DNA of 64,000 nucleotides from Thalassobius sp034670005. GTDB taxonomy: Bacteria > Pseudomonadota > Alphaproteobacteria > Rhodobacterales > Rhodobacteraceae. Position numbers and translations under genes: made by a program. The stretch covers positions 186,001 to 250,000 of the forward strand of contig NZ_JAXMOH010000003.1 of assembly GCF_034670005.1 (NCBI RefSeq). The letters run 5' to 3'. Numbering within the stretch: the stretch's first letter is position 1; each line of letters opens with the position of its first letter. The notes below the pieces were generated by a model. That model was not told the DNA's origin. It saw nothing but the letters and a program-made list of their open reading frames with translations, and did no database searches. This document shows positions 33,289 to 41,341 of the stretch, in pieces.

Positions 33289-35226
33289 ATGAGCCAGACA
33301 AGCGATCAGATGGAGCTGCGCGAGGACGACATTCGCGCCCATTATGGTGCTGCCGTGGCGATGCTCGAAGGCATCGATCATACCCCGCGTATCGCCAAGG
33401 GCAAGGATGCTGCGGGCGCGCCGGGGCGGTCTTCGGGGGTTGTCGGGCATCGCCGGTTCAGATCGACCACGCCGGGGATGGTGACACGCTCGACTGCGCG
33501 GCCTGAAGGCGTGAAGCTGTTGCAGCGGATCGAAGCGTCGGATGGGACGGACCCGCTGATTTCTCCGGTGCAGGCCAATGTGATGAACAGCTTGCGCCGG
33601 GCGCTGGCCATTGCCTTGGCCATCGGAGCGGCCTACTCGGAGCAGACCGGTCTGGACGGGTTGAAGCGCGCCAATCTGCAAGGGGCGCTGCCACCGGATC
33701 GCAAGAACGATTTTTCTGAACTTCTGGCGGCAGAGGCATTGGTCTGTTTGCATGTCTTTGCCAATGCAACCGCGTTTTTGCTGATGCCACATCTGAGCGA
33801 AGCAACGGTTGAGCTGGGCAATGTCGAAGAGATCCTGACCGATAATGCGCAGCTTGCCTTGCATGGTGCACTTTGGGAATTGGATCAGGAACTGGCCAAT
33901 TTTGCCAAGGATGACGCAACGCTGGTGGCCACTGTTTCGGCCTTTGCCGAACAGGTGATGGAAAAGGTGGTGCTGCGGGTCGAGGGCATCGGACGATTAC
34001 AGACCTTTGGTCAGACCAGCTGGAAGGTAGAAGCCGACGACTTCACCATTCAGGGCTTCACCCCTGCGCGCAAGGCACGTGGATCGACCCTGACCATGCA
34101 GTTCAAGAAACCGCATCAGGTGGTGGGCAATCACATCGCCAAATATCAGGCTTTGCGGCTCTCGAAAATGCTGATGGCCTATGATTTCGACCGCCGCCTC
34201 AATCCGTTCGCGGAACTGGGCGGGTTCATTTTCACGTTCATGGGCGACGGCAAACCGGGGACAGGTAAGACCACGTTGATTCAGATGATGGCCGGGCTGA
34301 TCCATGAGTATTGTCAGGTGGTTGAATATCCGTTCCGGTTTCAGAACCTGAGCACCGAAAATATCGACAGCTATCAGGGCAAGTCGGGTCAGAACGCCAA
34401 GGCCTTTATCAACAACATCATTGATCCGAATGTCATCGGTTTTGGTACCATCGACGATATCGATCAGTTGGCGGGCAAGCGCGGCGACAGGCAGTCGAGC
34501 GCCGGGCAATTGGAAATCACCGCCGTGCTGATGGAAAGCTTTGCCGGGGCCAACACGGTGGTGCGCGGCAATTGCACCTTCGGGATGTTTTCCAATTACC
34601 CCGAAAACGTCGACGATGCTTTGCGGCAGCGGGCCGGGGCGCGGTTTCTGGTCGATGGGCCGCAAACGCGGGATGATTACATCGACATCCTGCATCTGTT
34701 GATGGGTAAGAATCATGATATCCCGTTGGGCGATCACGACCTTTACGCCGCGCAGGAAATCAAGACCGCCGTCGCCAAGTCGTTCGAGTCGCACTCGAAA
34801 CCCCACGAGGCAGGGCTGTTGAACGTGTTCGACCGGGTACATGACCGGATCGGCGAATTGGACACGATCGCCAAGATGGGGACCTATTTGAAGGCCATTC
34901 AGGAAGCGGACGAGCGATTCACCGGCAGGGCGATCAAGAACATCACCGACGCGGTGAAGGTCCGCGCGATGGATTTCGAACTGCCGGATGAATGGATGGA
35001 AAAGCCCGATCTGTTCCTGTTCCAAAGCTATGAGCGCAAAAAGGACATGATCGCGGCGCTGCGGGTGCCGATCACCCCCGACATGGTGTTGCAGGAAATC
35101 AACCGCTACGCCGATAGCGAATTCCGCTATGCCGACAAATCGGACGAGGTCGCCATCGAGACGATGGTGCGGGAGTTCGAACGGCAGGAGGAAGCGAAGA
35201 AAAGGTATTTGGAGGGGAAGGGGTGA
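33289..35226 (+). CDS. AAA+ ATPase of unknown function
   Basis: A 645-residue protein with about 300 residues of unclassified N-terminus and an AAA+ module in the middle. Walker A is GDGKPGTGKTTL (about residues 321-332), Walker B with paired acids is VIGFGTIDDIDQLAG (about 382-396), sensor 1 is in FSNYPENVDDALRQR (about 433-447), and the arginines of that segment are in the arginine-finger position. All residues needed for hydrolysis are present. A helical C-terminal part follows. The start at 33289 has GAGGG upstream. The stop overlaps the GTG start of the HEPN gene by four bases. It is the only obvious enzyme of this cluster. Substrate unknown. Confidence 0.8.
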   Translation: MSQTSDQMELREDDIRAHYGAAVAMLEGIDHTPRIAKGKDAAGAPGRSSGVVGHRRFRSTTPGMVTRSTARPEGVKLLQRIEASDGTDPLISPVQANVMNSLRRALAIALAIGAAYSEQTGLDGLKRANLQGALPPDRKNDFSELLAAEALVCLHVFANATAFLLMPHLSEATVELGNVEEILTDNAQLALHGALWELDQELANFAKDDATLVATVSAFAEQVMEKVVLRVEGIGRLQTFGQTSWKVEADDFTIQGFTPARKARGSTLTMQFKKPHQVVGNHIAKYQALRLSKMLMAYDFDRRLNPFAELGGFIFTFMGDGKPGTGKTTLIQMMAGLIHEYCQVVEYPFRFQNLSTENIDSYQGKSGQNAKAFINNIIDPNVIGFGTIDDIDQLAGKRGDRQSSAGQLEITAVLMESFAGANTVVRGNCTFGMFSNYPENVDDALRQRAGARFLVDGPQTRDDYIDILHLLMGKNHDIPLGDHDLYAAQEIKTAVAKSFESHSKPHEAGLLNVFDRVHDRIGELDTIAKMGTYLKAIQEADERFTGRAIKNITDAVKVRAMDFELPDEWMEKPDLFLFQSYERKKDMIAALRVPITPDMVLQEINRYADSEFRYADKSDEVAIETMVREFERQEEAKKRYLEGKG

Positions 35227-35768
35227 GAAATTGTCAAATAAACCTCGCCAATGTTGATGACCTGATCGAAGCTCGGATTCGTTTTCACTTGTTTGAACAG
35301 AAAATGACAGAAGCGGTTCCAGATTGGGAGCGTGATGGCAAAGCTATAGTGCAAGCCGGGATCGTGCTTCTATCAGCGTCGTTTCAAGCATTTGTCGAAG
35401 ACGTGTTTTTAGAGTGCTCTGAAAAAGCGTTTGGAAAAATGCTCAGCGGAAAAAATTTGAAAAACTATAGAGAGACTTGGAGAAATTGGGGAAATCCGAA
35501 TCCGGATAATATCGTGCGTTTATTTCGCAGGTTGGGGTGCGATGACGTATTCGAAAATCTCTCGCTGAGAGACCCAACAAAAGAAGATTTTCTCAAGACT
35601 CTGGTGACACTTAATTCGGCGCGAAATTGTATTGCGCATGGAAAGCCGACCAAGCACTCGGGTAAGAGGCTTGATGTAAACCTGGCAGGTCTTCGGGAAT
35701 GGCGTAGACAAATCGATGTTGGAAGCCGGGCTTTTCGAGTTTGCGCTATGCGACAGTCGGGGATTTAG
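35223..35768 (+). CDS. HEPN-domain protein, candidate ribonuclease
   Basis: A 181-residue helical protein with the HEPN signature RNCIAHG: Arg134, Asn135 and His139 form the Rx4H active site of HEPN ribonucleases, and the region resembles the RiboL-PSP/MAE_28990-type HEPN families. Such proteins act as toxins or effectors in toxin-antitoxin, abortive-infection and CRISPR systems. The start is a GTG overlapping the ATPase stop by four bases. Its sequence is clearly richer in A and T than every neighbour, and it sits between genes that otherwise follow each other, so it looks like a later insertion. No obvious antitoxin gene is next to it. Confidence 0.7.
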   Translation: MRNCQINLANVDDLIEARIRFHLFEQKMTEAVPDWERDGKAIVQAGIVLLSASFQAFVEDVFLECSEKAFGKMLSGKNLKNYRETWRNWGNPNPDNIVRLFRRLGCDDVFENLSLRDPTKEDFLKTLVTLNSARNCIAHGKPTKHSGKRLDVNLAGLREWRRQIDVGSRAFRVCAMRQSGI

Positions 35769-35843
35769 GGGATGAAACTCTCATCAAGAGTAAGTGTTGG
35801 GCGAAGTCGTGTAGCCGTTTCCATAAGGAATGCGGCGAAGCCG

Positions 35844-35908
35844 CTACGCGCCCGTCCCGCCCCCCAGGGCGGGCGCGTTCCGCACCCACCCTCGTGCCGG
35901 GCGCGTAG
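35844..35908. repeat. GC-rich nested inverted repeats after the HEPN gene
   Basis: CTACGCGCCCG (35844-35854) and CGGGCGCGTAG (35898-35908) form an 11-base perfect inverted repeat around 43 bases. The right arm's complement also lies inside the interval (CCCGCCC against GGGCGGG at 35856-35872), and a small hairpin GCGGC-GAA-GCCGC precedes it at 35832-35844. The block lies between the AT-richer HEPN gene and the next GC-rich gene. It could be a terminator-like structure or mark the edge of an insertion. Confidence 0.45.
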
Positions 35909-35938
35909 CTACGTACAATGCTCGGACGGAGGTCGATC

Positions 35939-37303
35939 ATGAAACGCCTCATCACCCGTGGCCTGATGTTCGGCAACCTGATCCATGTCAGCAGCCCCGC
36001 CCTGGTGGAGCGCTATAACCGCGCGCTTGCCCATCTGACCGGCAAGCGCACGGACCTCAGCGATTTTCATATCGACATTTCCGGATATTCCCCGGAGGTG
36101 GGCGATGAGCTCAACGACCCCCTCTATCTGAACCCCAACGGCGTCAACCGGCAGTTTATCCTGCTGAGCACGGCGCAGAAAACCGCGCCGCTGCTGAACG
36201 TCAAATTCTCCATGTCCCGGTCGATCCTGCGCCAGTTCATTGAGGAAAACGAAGCACAGCTTTTCGCGCTGACCGCCAAGGATGCGGTGGCGGGGGAACT
36301 GCTCAATTCCGTTTATGCCGTCAGCGATCCCAAGGCGCTGTTCAATATCCGCAAAATCAAGATCGAGGCCGACACCACCGCCGGCACCGTCCGCGATGCC
36401 GAAGAGCTGGGCCAGAAGATCGACCGCTTCATGGCCGAAGATGACGCGTGGTTCGACGATGTGTTGATCGCGGAAATGGTGACGCTGGCCAAGAAAACCG
36501 GCGATGTGACCCGCAATCCGGTGCGGCTGAAACAGATGGAATTCGGGCAGGACAATTTCTGGACCGCGCATTTCGGTGGGCTGTATATTTTTCGCGGGAT
36601 GGATCATCCGGCTGCGATCTGTGCCGGGGATAAATCAGAGCTTGGCAAACTGCCGATCAAATACACATTCGATTTCAGCGACCGCAACCAGATCGCCAAG
36701 TTTCTTGAATACAACGATTTGGTTGAACCGATCGTCAAGGCGCGTGGCATCGACGCCGGGGCGATCCTGCGCCAGAAGCTGGATTTCATCATCGTCGATG
36801 CGGCGCAGGAAACCGGCATCGACCTGACCGGGGCCAGCCGCCGCGATATCCGTGCGCTGGCCCGCGCCCATGCCGGGGATTTGCCCGAGGAATTTCACGG
36901 GCTTCAGGCCCTGTTGCAATGGGCCGAAGACGAAGGGCCGTGGCCCCGGATCAGTTCCGATCACCCGGCTTATTTCTACACTCTGCGCGCCGCCGATCAT
37001 GCCGACCGCGATCTGGTCAACATGATGCTGGCGGAACTGGCGCCCAAGGATGTGCGGCAATTGTTCATCTGTCACAAGGAAGCGTTCTATCGGGCCTATC
37101 AAGGCTGGAGCGAGGCTAAGAAATCCTATGTGGCGGATTTCCTTTACCGGGAATATCAGGTGGACAAAGCCGGGACGCGGGCGGCCTTGTTCGGGCATGA
37201 TGATGCAATGGCGGAACCAGAGCGGGATCTGATAGACAGGGTGGGTCCGTGGGGGGCAATCCGGCGTAAACCGGGCGGTGTCAAAGGCCCCTGGGGCAGA
37301 TAG
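35939..37303 (+). CDS. Conserved protein of unknown function (454 residues; possibly DUF6638)
   Basis: A 454-residue soluble protein. I associate it tentatively with DUF6638, a family known mainly from Rhodobacterales. Distinctive stretches are NLIHVSSPALVERYNRALAH, DLSDFHIDISGYSPEVGDEL near the start and FWTAHFGGLYIFRGMDHPAA in the middle. The C-terminal half is helical with SSDHPAYFYTLRAADHADRD. No known catalytic motif or signal peptide is visible. The start at 35939 has CGGAGG six bases upstream. Nine bases separate it from the next gene. It belongs to the AAA+ ATPase cluster by direction and spacing, and after an insertion-free reconstruction would follow the ATPase directly. Confidence 0.65.
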   Translation: MKRLITRGLMFGNLIHVSSPALVERYNRALAHLTGKRTDLSDFHIDISGYSPEVGDELNDPLYLNPNGVNRQFILLSTAQKTAPLLNVKFSMSRSILRQFIEENEAQLFALTAKDAVAGELLNSVYAVSDPKALFNIRKIKIEADTTAGTVRDAEELGQKIDRFMAEDDAWFDDVLIAEMVTLAKKTGDVTRNPVRLKQMEFGQDNFWTAHFGGLYIFRGMDHPAAICAGDKSELGKLPIKYTFDFSDRNQIAKFLEYNDLVEPIVKARGIDAGAILRQKLDFIIVDAAQETGIDLTGASRRDIRALARAHAGDLPEEFHGLQALLQWAEDEGPWPRISSDHPAYFYTLRAADHADRDLVNMMLAELAPKDVRQLFICHKEAFYRAYQGWSEAKKSYVADFLYREYQVDKAGTRAALFGHDDAMAEPERDLIDRVGPWGAIRRKPGGVKGPWGR

Positions 37304-37312
37304 GAGGCGAAT

Positions 37313-37579
37313 ATGTTTGGACTTGCGCGGTTTCTGATTATTGGATTTGTCATTCTGACCCTTATCTACACAGGGGTGTCGCTCTGGTCCCGTTCGGTCC
37401 GGAAGGCCAAGCTGAAAAAAGAATGGGAAGAAGAGGTCCGTCAGGGCGACAAGGAAGAGTTCGTCGAAGAAGGTCTGGAAGACTATTCGCATTCGTTCCG
37501 GCGCAAACTGATCCTGCTGGTCTATATCGTGCCGGCGTTACTGGTGCTTCTGATCATCTATCTTGTGAATATTAATTAA
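37313..37579 (+). CDS. Small two-helix membrane protein
   Basis: An 88-residue protein with a membrane helix at each end (FLIIGFVILTLIYTGVSLW, about residues 5-23, and LILLVYIVPALLVLLIIYL, about 66-84). A highly charged middle (KKEWEEEVRQGDKEEFVEEG) should be on one side of the membrane. AGGAGG lies five bases before the start. It is nine bases after the 454-residue gene and 13 bases before the DUF1523 gene, so the three are surely cotranscribed. No function can be assigned. Confidence 0.75.
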   Translation: MFGLARFLIIGFVILTLIYTGVSLWSRSVRKAKLKKEWEEEVRQGDKEEFVEEGLEDYSHSFRRKLILLVYIVPALLVLLIIYLVNIN

Positions 37580-37592
37580 GGAGGCCGCTGCA

Positions 37593-38240
37593 ATGGTCTA
37601 TTTCAAATGGGCATTCTGGGGCACGATCTGGCTGATCGTGGCGGCGTTCTTTCATTACACGTTACCGCAGCACGATATCGTGCGGATCGTGAACACCTAT
37701 GAAGAACGACAGGATCTCAGCGACTGGACCCGGAGATTCTGGTCCACGCCGGACGATCAGTCGCAAACACTGGAAAATCGCGATGTGCAGTTCATTCAGG
37801 CGGTCACGCCCGAAGGCAAGGCCCGGGTGTATCGCAATGAAGATACCGGTTGGCACTGGCCGCCCTATTTCAAGTTCGACACCGCCAATCTCTATACCGA
37901 AGCGAATGATGCCAAATCCACCAAAGCTCAACCGGAATGGTATTCGATCACTCATTATGGCTGGCGCAATGAATATCTGTCGATCTTCCCCAACGCGGTG
38001 GCGTTGAAGCCGGTTGCGGGCCCCGATGCGACGATCATTCCATGGCTCAACATCATCATTCTGACGCTGTTCTTTGCGCTGATCTGGGCGATCTGGGTGC
38101 GCTGGCGGCGGTTCCGCCGCAACCGGATCGACCCGATGCTGGAAGAGCTGGAAGACAGTTATGATGCAGCTTCGGACGCTGTCGCGGATAGGCGGGGCAG
38201 GATCGGTCGCTGGCTGGGCAGTTGGCGGTCGAAGAAGTGA
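37593..38240 (+). CDS. DUF1523-like membrane protein
   Basis: A 215-residue protein with an N-terminal membrane helix (WAFWGTIWLIVAAFFHYTL) followed by PQHDIVRIVNTYEERQDLSD, the opening of DUF1523 proteins, an extracytoplasmic domain of about 110 residues (QAVTPEGKARVYRNEDTGWH, WPPYFKFDTANLYTEAND), and a second helix (IPWLNIIILTLFFALIWAIW) with a basic cytoplasmic tail. Function of the family is unknown. The start has AGGAGG nine bases upstream. It closes the 30.9-38.2 kb run and, with the preceding gene, gives the cluster a membrane anchor. Confidence 0.75.
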   Translation: MVYFKWAFWGTIWLIVAAFFHYTLPQHDIVRIVNTYEERQDLSDWTRRFWSTPDDQSQTLENRDVQFIQAVTPEGKARVYRNEDTGWHWPPYFKFDTANLYTEANDAKSTKAQPEWYSITHYGWRNEYLSIFPNAVALKPVAGPDATIIPWLNIIILTLFFALIWAIWVRWRRFRRNRIDPMLEELEDSYDAASDAVADRRGRIGRWLGSWRSKK

Positions 38241-38421
38241 ACCAAGGCCGGTCTCAGATTAATGCGCTCCTTTAGAGCAAAGCATAGTACAGCATTGCTT
38301 TCTTATGTGGGGCTGTGCTGTACGGCGGCGCAAACGAATATCTTTGGGGCAGGGGGCATGCCTGGATATCAGGTTCGTCAGCTGAACGGTTAATGCTTTG
38401 GTGCGGGTTTCGCCGCAGTCA

Positions 38422-39879
38422 TCACAATGCCTCGGCAATCAACCTGATCCCCTCGGGGATACGTTCCGCCGGGATCGAGGAATAGGCCAGCCGGAAGTAA
38501 TTCTTAGGTGGGGTGGAGCCGTTAAAGAACCGTTCGCCCGCTTCGAACAGCACGCCTTTCTGCATCAGTTGCGCCGAAACCTGTCCCATGTCAGTGCCGT
38601 CCGGCGCGCGCATCCACAACGACGATCCGCCAAAAGAACGGGCTCCGGCGATTTCCAGCCCGTACTCGCGCACCGCTTGTTCCATCACTGCCCGACGTTC
38701 AGCCAGAACCTTGCTCATGCGCCTGATCTGGGCGTCGTAATGGCCAAGGCTGAGGAAATAGGCGGCGGTGCGTTGAATATGTCCCGGCGGATGGCGTAGC
38801 ACGCTGGCGCGTAATGCCCGGGCTTCGCGGATGAAGGGTTCGGACCCCACAAGATAACCTAGCCTAAGCCCTGGAAACAGCGACTTGGAAAAACTGCCGA
38901 CATAGATCACCCGGCCGTCCGCATCGAGCGATTTCAACGCAGGTGAAGCGGGTGACAGAAACGACATTTCGAATTCGTAATCATCTTCGACAATCAACGC
39001 CCCCATGTCGCGTGCACGTTGCAGCAAGCGGCGGCGGCGCGCCACCGGCATGGTCGCAGAGGTCGGACAATGATGGGACGGCGTGGTAAAGATCACATCG
39101 CTGCCGTCGGGGATCGCATCCGGTTGCAAACCGTCCTGATCCACATCAACCGGAGCCAGACGGCAACGCGATTGGATCAGAATGTCTCGCAGTGCCGGAT
39201 AGCATGGGTTTTCAATCACGGCCAGGCGTGACTGGGTAAGCAGCACCTGTGCGGTTAACCAAAGCGCGTTCTGTGCTCCCAGCGTCAGCAAAACCTCGGA
39301 AGGCCGGGCATGAATGCCCCGGCGTGGCAGGCTGTGGCGCAGGATGAATTCGATCAGTTGCGGGTCGTCCTGATCGTAATAGTCCGCCGTCATGGCACCG
39401 AAGTCTTTCTGGCCAAGCGCGCGCAGCGCACAAAGACGCCAATGCGCGTGATCGAACAGCGTCGGATCGGTTTGCCCATAGATGAAGGGATAACGGTATT
39501 TCGACCAATCCAACGGTCGTTCAAGCGCGAAATTGCTAGTGAAATGCTGACCGATCGCCCTTGACCAATCGACCGGATCGCCTTCGGTCTTCTCTGGTGG
39601 TTCCGGCATTGGTTCGGGTGCCGTTTCCGATACGAAATAGCCTGATCGCCCACGAGAGCTCAGGTAGTCATTGGCCACAAGCTCTGTATAGGCCAACGTG
39701 ACGGTGATCCGGCTGACGCCCAGATGCTGCGCCAGTTTGCGGGTCGAAGGTAGCTTTTCCTCGCGCCGGAACCGGCCCGACAGGATGCCTGCCGAGATCA
39801 TTTGCAAAATCTGCGCTTGCAACGTTCCCTGATGCTTCGGATCAAGGAAGAATGTTTCGACGGGAATGGCCATTGGCAA
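38422..39879 (-). CDS. MocR-type GntR regulator with aminotransferase domain
   Basis: A 485-residue fusion: an N-terminal GntR winged helix (LPSTRKLAQHLGVSRITVTLAYTE-type region, residues 40-65) joined to a fold-type I aminotransferase domain from about residue 120. The PLP lysine is in YVGSFSKSLFPGLRLGYL. MocR proteins use the aminotransferase domain as a PLP-dependent sensor; members include PdxR (vitamin B6), GabR and TauR. The target here is unclear. The divergent neighbour is a ketopantoate reductase-like gene, 105 bases away, which is the obvious candidate target (inference). Either of two ATGs six bases apart may be the start. Confidence 0.9.
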   Translation of the reverse strand: MPMAIPVETFFLDPKHQGTLQAQILQMISAGILSGRFRREEKLPSTRKLAQHLGVSRITVTLAYTELVANDYLSSRGRSGYFVSETAPEPMPEPPEKTEGDPVDWSRAIGQHFTSNFALERPLDWSKYRYPFIYGQTDPTLFDHAHWRLCALRALGQKDFGAMTADYYDQDDPQLIEFILRHSLPRRGIHARPSEVLLTLGAQNALWLTAQVLLTQSRLAVIENPCYPALRDILIQSRCRLAPVDVDQDGLQPDAIPDGSDVIFTTPSHHCPTSATMPVARRRRLLQRARDMGALIVEDDYEFEMSFLSPASPALKSLDADGRVIYVGSFSKSLFPGLRLGYLVGSEPFIREARALRASVLRHPPGHIQRTAAYFLSLGHYDAQIRRMSKVLAERRAVMEQAVREYGLEIAGARSFGGSSLWMRAPDGTDMGQVSAQLMQKGVLFEAGERFFNGSTPPKNYFRLAYSSIPAERIPEGIRLIAEAL

Positions 39880-39984
39880 ACATTATCTGGTCTTAACTTG
39901 GGGGTAAACTGGCCTTATGGGGGCGGGTGACAGCGGCGCGAACTTGCGGCAGGGTGCGCCGCACGTACGTTGGAAGGAATGACT

Positions 39985-40881
39985 ATGAAAATCGCAGTGA
40001 TGGGGGCCGGTGCGGTCGGGTGTTATTACGGAGCGATGCTGGCGCGGGCCGGGCACGAGGTGGTGCTGATCGGCCGCCCGGCGCTGGTGCAGGCGGTGCA
40101 AACCAACGGGCTGATCCTGGAAATGGGTGGCGAAAGCCACGAGATCGCGGTTGAGGCAAGCGGGGATCCCGCCGCCATGGCCGGGGCCGGGATGGTCCTG
40201 TTTTGCGTGAAATCCAGCGATACCGAGGAGGCGGGCCGGCAGATAGCGCCGTACTTGTCGGACGATACGCTGCTGTTGAGCCTGCAAAACGGTGTCAGCA
40301 ATCCCGAACGGTTGCAGGCGGTGACCGGCCATGCGGTGATCCCCACGGTGGTCTATGTCGCGTCCGCGATGGCGGGGCCGGGCGTGGTACGCCATGAAGG
40401 GCGCGGCGACCTGGCCATCGGCGGGCCGGGCAGCGATGCAGCGGCCGAGATTCTGAACGGTGCCGGGGTGGAAACCCTGGTGTCGCCCGATATCGTGGCG
40501 GCGCAATGGGTGAAGCTGATCCTGAACTGTGCGTACAACGCCCTGTCGGCCGTGGCCGACATGCCCTATGGCCCGCTGGTCGTGCAGGACGGCATTCCGG
40601 AACTGCTGGAAGACAACGTCGCCGAATGCCGTGCAGTGGCCGAGGCGGCAGGCGTCATGCTGCCGGGTGGGTTGCTCGACAACATCCGGGGAATCGCGAA
40701 GGCGATGCCAGGGCAATATTCCTCGACTGCGCAGGACCTGCGGCGCGGTCGGATGACCGAGATCGATTTCCTGAACGGTGAAATCGTGCGCAAGGGCTGC
40801 GAACTGGGGGTGCCGACTCCGATCAACAAGACCCTGACGGCGCTGGTGAAACTGGCGGAATCGAAGCTGATGAAAGGGTAA
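39985..40881 (+). CDS. 2-dehydropantoate 2-reductase family protein
   Basis: A 298-residue ketopantoate-reductase-family enzyme. It opens with the NADP fold MKIAVMGAGAVGCYYGAMLA and shows LFCVKSSDTEEAG and LLSLQNGVSNPE, then the catalytic Lys in WVKLILNCAYNALSAV and the late segment STAQDLRRGRMTEIDFLNGE. True PanE makes pantoate for coenzyme A; many paralogues act on other 2-keto acids, so I do not assign the symbol. The start at 39985 has GGAAGG seven bases upstream; the ATG six bases earlier would be too close to it. Confidence 0.87.
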   Translation: MKIAVMGAGAVGCYYGAMLARAGHEVVLIGRPALVQAVQTNGLILEMGGESHEIAVEASGDPAAMAGAGMVLFCVKSSDTEEAGRQIAPYLSDDTLLLSLQNGVSNPERLQAVTGHAVIPTVVYVASAMAGPGVVRHEGRGDLAIGGPGSDAAAEILNGAGVETLVSPDIVAAQWVKLILNCAYNALSAVADMPYGPLVVQDGIPELLEDNVAECRAVAEAAGVMLPGGLLDNIRGIAKAMPGQYSSTAQDLRRGRMTEIDFLNGEIVRKGCELGVPTPINKTLTALVKLAESKLMKG

Positions 40882-40968
40882 GGGCCATTTCCTGCCTTGC
40901 CGACCATGAGTCGGCCGGGCTGAAATCTGGCCTGCTGGTATTGCGAAGCGTGTGTTTCTCCTTGTCGC

Positions 40969-41008
40969 TTGACCTGCTGTCCAAAAAAACTATAAAACTA
41001 GTTATATC
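40969..41008 (+). promoter_or_regulatory. Sigma-70 promoter with overlapping palindrome, upstream of arsR-type gene
   Basis: TTGACC (40969-40974), 16 bases, TATAAA (40991-40996). An imperfect palindrome centred on ACTAGT (40997-41002; TATAAAACTAGTTATAT) overlaps the -10 and the start region, the position expected for an autoregulating ArsR-family repressor. GGAGG (41018-41022) then sits seven bases before the start codon. Confidence 0.6.
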
Positions 41009-41029
41009 GAATCAATTGGAGGCAAGCCA

Positions 41030-41341
41030 ATGAACTGGGAAGAAGCGGCCAACGGATTTTCCGCCATGGGATCGGAGGCGCGATTACAAGTGCTCAACAT
41101 ACTGGTCCGGGCGGGCGAACCCGGCCTGACTGTCGGTGAAATACAGCAACGCACCGGTATCGCGCCTTCGACTCTGGCGCATCATCTGAAATTTCTCGCT
41201 GCTGGTGGGCTGGTCGAACAACAAAAGATCGGCCGTAGTACCTTCAACCGTGCCCGGTTCGATGAATTGAGAGATCTCGCGCAATTCATCCTGTGCGAAT
41301 GCTGCGCTGATATGGACAGAGAGGCGGCGAATAATGGCTGA
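41030..41341 (+). CDS. ArsR-family metalloregulator
   Basis: A 103-residue winged-helix repressor. The recognition region is TVGEIQQRTGIAPSTLAHHLK (about residues 36-56) and the wing is VEQQKIGRSTFNRA. The C-terminus has a Cys cluster CECCADM, which could bind arsenite, antimonite or a soft metal; the usual N-terminal CVC site of ArsR is absent. It overlaps the permease gene by eight bases, so both are made from one message. Regulation by its own product is likely from the promoter palindrome. Confidence 0.88.
   Translation: MNWEEAANGFSAMGSEARLQVLNILVRAGEPGLTVGEIQQRTGIAPSTLAHHLKFLAAGGLVEQQKIGRSTFNRARFDELRDLAQFILCECCADMDREAANNG

Noticed and set aside
31958..33301. A 447-codon minus-strand frame opposite the 390-residue unknown gene
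   Set aside because: Because the plus-strand product is also unknown this was weighed, but the plus frame fits the operon direction, has better amino-acid composition and ends before the next ribosome-binding site. The minus frame is His/Pro/Gln-rich and isolated.
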